This document shows, piece after piece, positions 38,944-39,128 of a stretch of 39,128 nucleotides of DNA (within the stretch, counting starts at the first letter, position 1; every line of letters starts with the position of its first letter). Position numbers and translations under genes: made by a program. Below the pieces are notes generated by a model. The model searched no databases, was not told the DNA's origin, and saw only the letters and a program-made list of their open reading frames with translations. The stretch is from an uncultured Lachnospiraceae bacterium (GTDB lineage: Bacteria; Bacillota; Clostridia; Lachnospirales; Lachnospiraceae). The stretch is taken from the NCBI GenBank assembly GCA_902772635.1, contig CACYBK010000045.1, positions 1 through 39,128 on the forward strand, in the 5' to 3' direction.

Positions 38944-39023
38944 CACAAATCAAAGCCGCGCTAAAGTTTTTTTTTGTAGAGAATGCACGATTTTTTTGTG
39001 AGGTTGTATAAATGACCAAAAAT
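38942..39023 (+). repeat. 82-bp repeat block T2, copy 2
   Basis: Same orientation as copy 1 (36134), with CCG for CCT and nine instead of eight T in the poly-T. Here the palindrome precedes the block, whereas in copy 1 it follows. Unique sequence of about 18 bp separates it from the IS end. Confidence 0.85.
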
Positions 39024-39041
39024 AAGTATTATGTGAGAAGC

Positions 39042-39128
39042 CTAGTGTGTCACTTTACAATTGCATATACTTTGTGCGTAGGCAGAATTACTTGATGCAA
39101 GACGTTTGAGGGAGGCGATGCGGTGGCA
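39042..39128 (+). mobile_element. Partial insertion sequence, left end
   Basis: It starts CTAGTGTGTCACTTTACAA and carries AGAATTACTTG at 39085-39095, the inverted counterpart of positions 1-86. GAGGGAGGCGATG at 39108-39120 could be a ribosome binding site and ATG of the first IS gene, cut by the window end. Together with the left edge this fits two directly oriented copies of one IS bounding the 39-kb segment. Confidence 0.6.

Noticed and set aside
1-39128. CRISPR array, tRNA or rRNA genes
   Set aside because: No regularly spaced repeats with unique spacers, no cloverleaf and no rRNA sequence were recognised. The repeats present are palindromes, the 11-bp array, the T/H blocks and the IS ends.

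Overview
The window reads as chromosomal DNA of a motile, anaerobic member of the Firmicutes, most likely Lachnospiraceae (Butyrivibrio/Roseburia-like). The basis is the combination of a Tad pilus locus with a DUF5702 protein, a SigD-type flagellin with a large DUF6240-like companion, an oxygen-sensitive radical-SAM activase, GG-rich ribosome binding sites with many TTG starts, and abundant c-di-GMP genes. This is inferred from gene content only. Both ends of the window lie in related, inverted sequences that look like the two ends of one insertion sequence, so the window is probably a whole contig that broke at IS copies.

Layout. (1) 93-11585, minus strand: one tightly packed operon of 13 genes for a type IVb (Tad/Flp) pilus. 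In transcription order it holds a prepilin peptidase, TadZ-like, TadA ATPase, TadB, TadC, a 54-residue Flp pilin missed by size cutoffs, a DUF5702 protein, a TadE-like protein with two Cys/His modules, a second prepilin peptidase, a small TadE-like pseudopilin, an FHA protein, a rhomboid protease and a flavodoxin/SCP2 fusion. (2) 11736-17371, minus strand: flagellar genes (fliS, flagellin, and a 1059-residue protein with a FliK-like C-terminus). Two sigma-28 promoters stand out, and the flagellin leader carries two CsrA-like hairpins. (3) 17394-19512, plus strand: NrdG-like activase, GNAT acetyltransferase and the tRNA deaminase tadA, with a strongly structured 256-bp intergenic stretch.

(4) 19509-24320: c-di-GMP genes. 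A seven-TM diguanylate cyclase is divergent from a TTG-started HD-GYP phosphodiesterase whose outer domain resembles a CBM2 cellulose-binding module; a TPR-GGDEF protein follows. (5) 22683-31020, minus strand: housekeeping operons metG-tatD-rsmA-GGDEF and tyrS-PAP2-CaCA antiporter, plus a zinc-ribbon protein. (6) 31204-33390, plus strand: an MsmK/UgpC-type ABC ATPase, a HIT protein and a cyclophilin, followed by a 188-bp multi-hairpin element. (7) 33589-36038, minus strand: a third GGDEF protein coupled to a HAD phosphatase.

(8) 36111-39128: an unstable right end. A lipoprotein histidine acid phosphatase, fragments of a DUF1848 protein and of a condensation-type acyltransferase, a higA antitoxin and a decapitated higB toxin lie between two copies of a palindrome-plus-82-bp repeat found in permuted order, and then the IS end begins.

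Working together, surface attachment (Tad pilus), swimming (flagella) and c-di-GMP turnover sit side by side. This fits a bacterium that switches between swimming and adhering to a substrate, possibly plant fibre. The substrate is inference.
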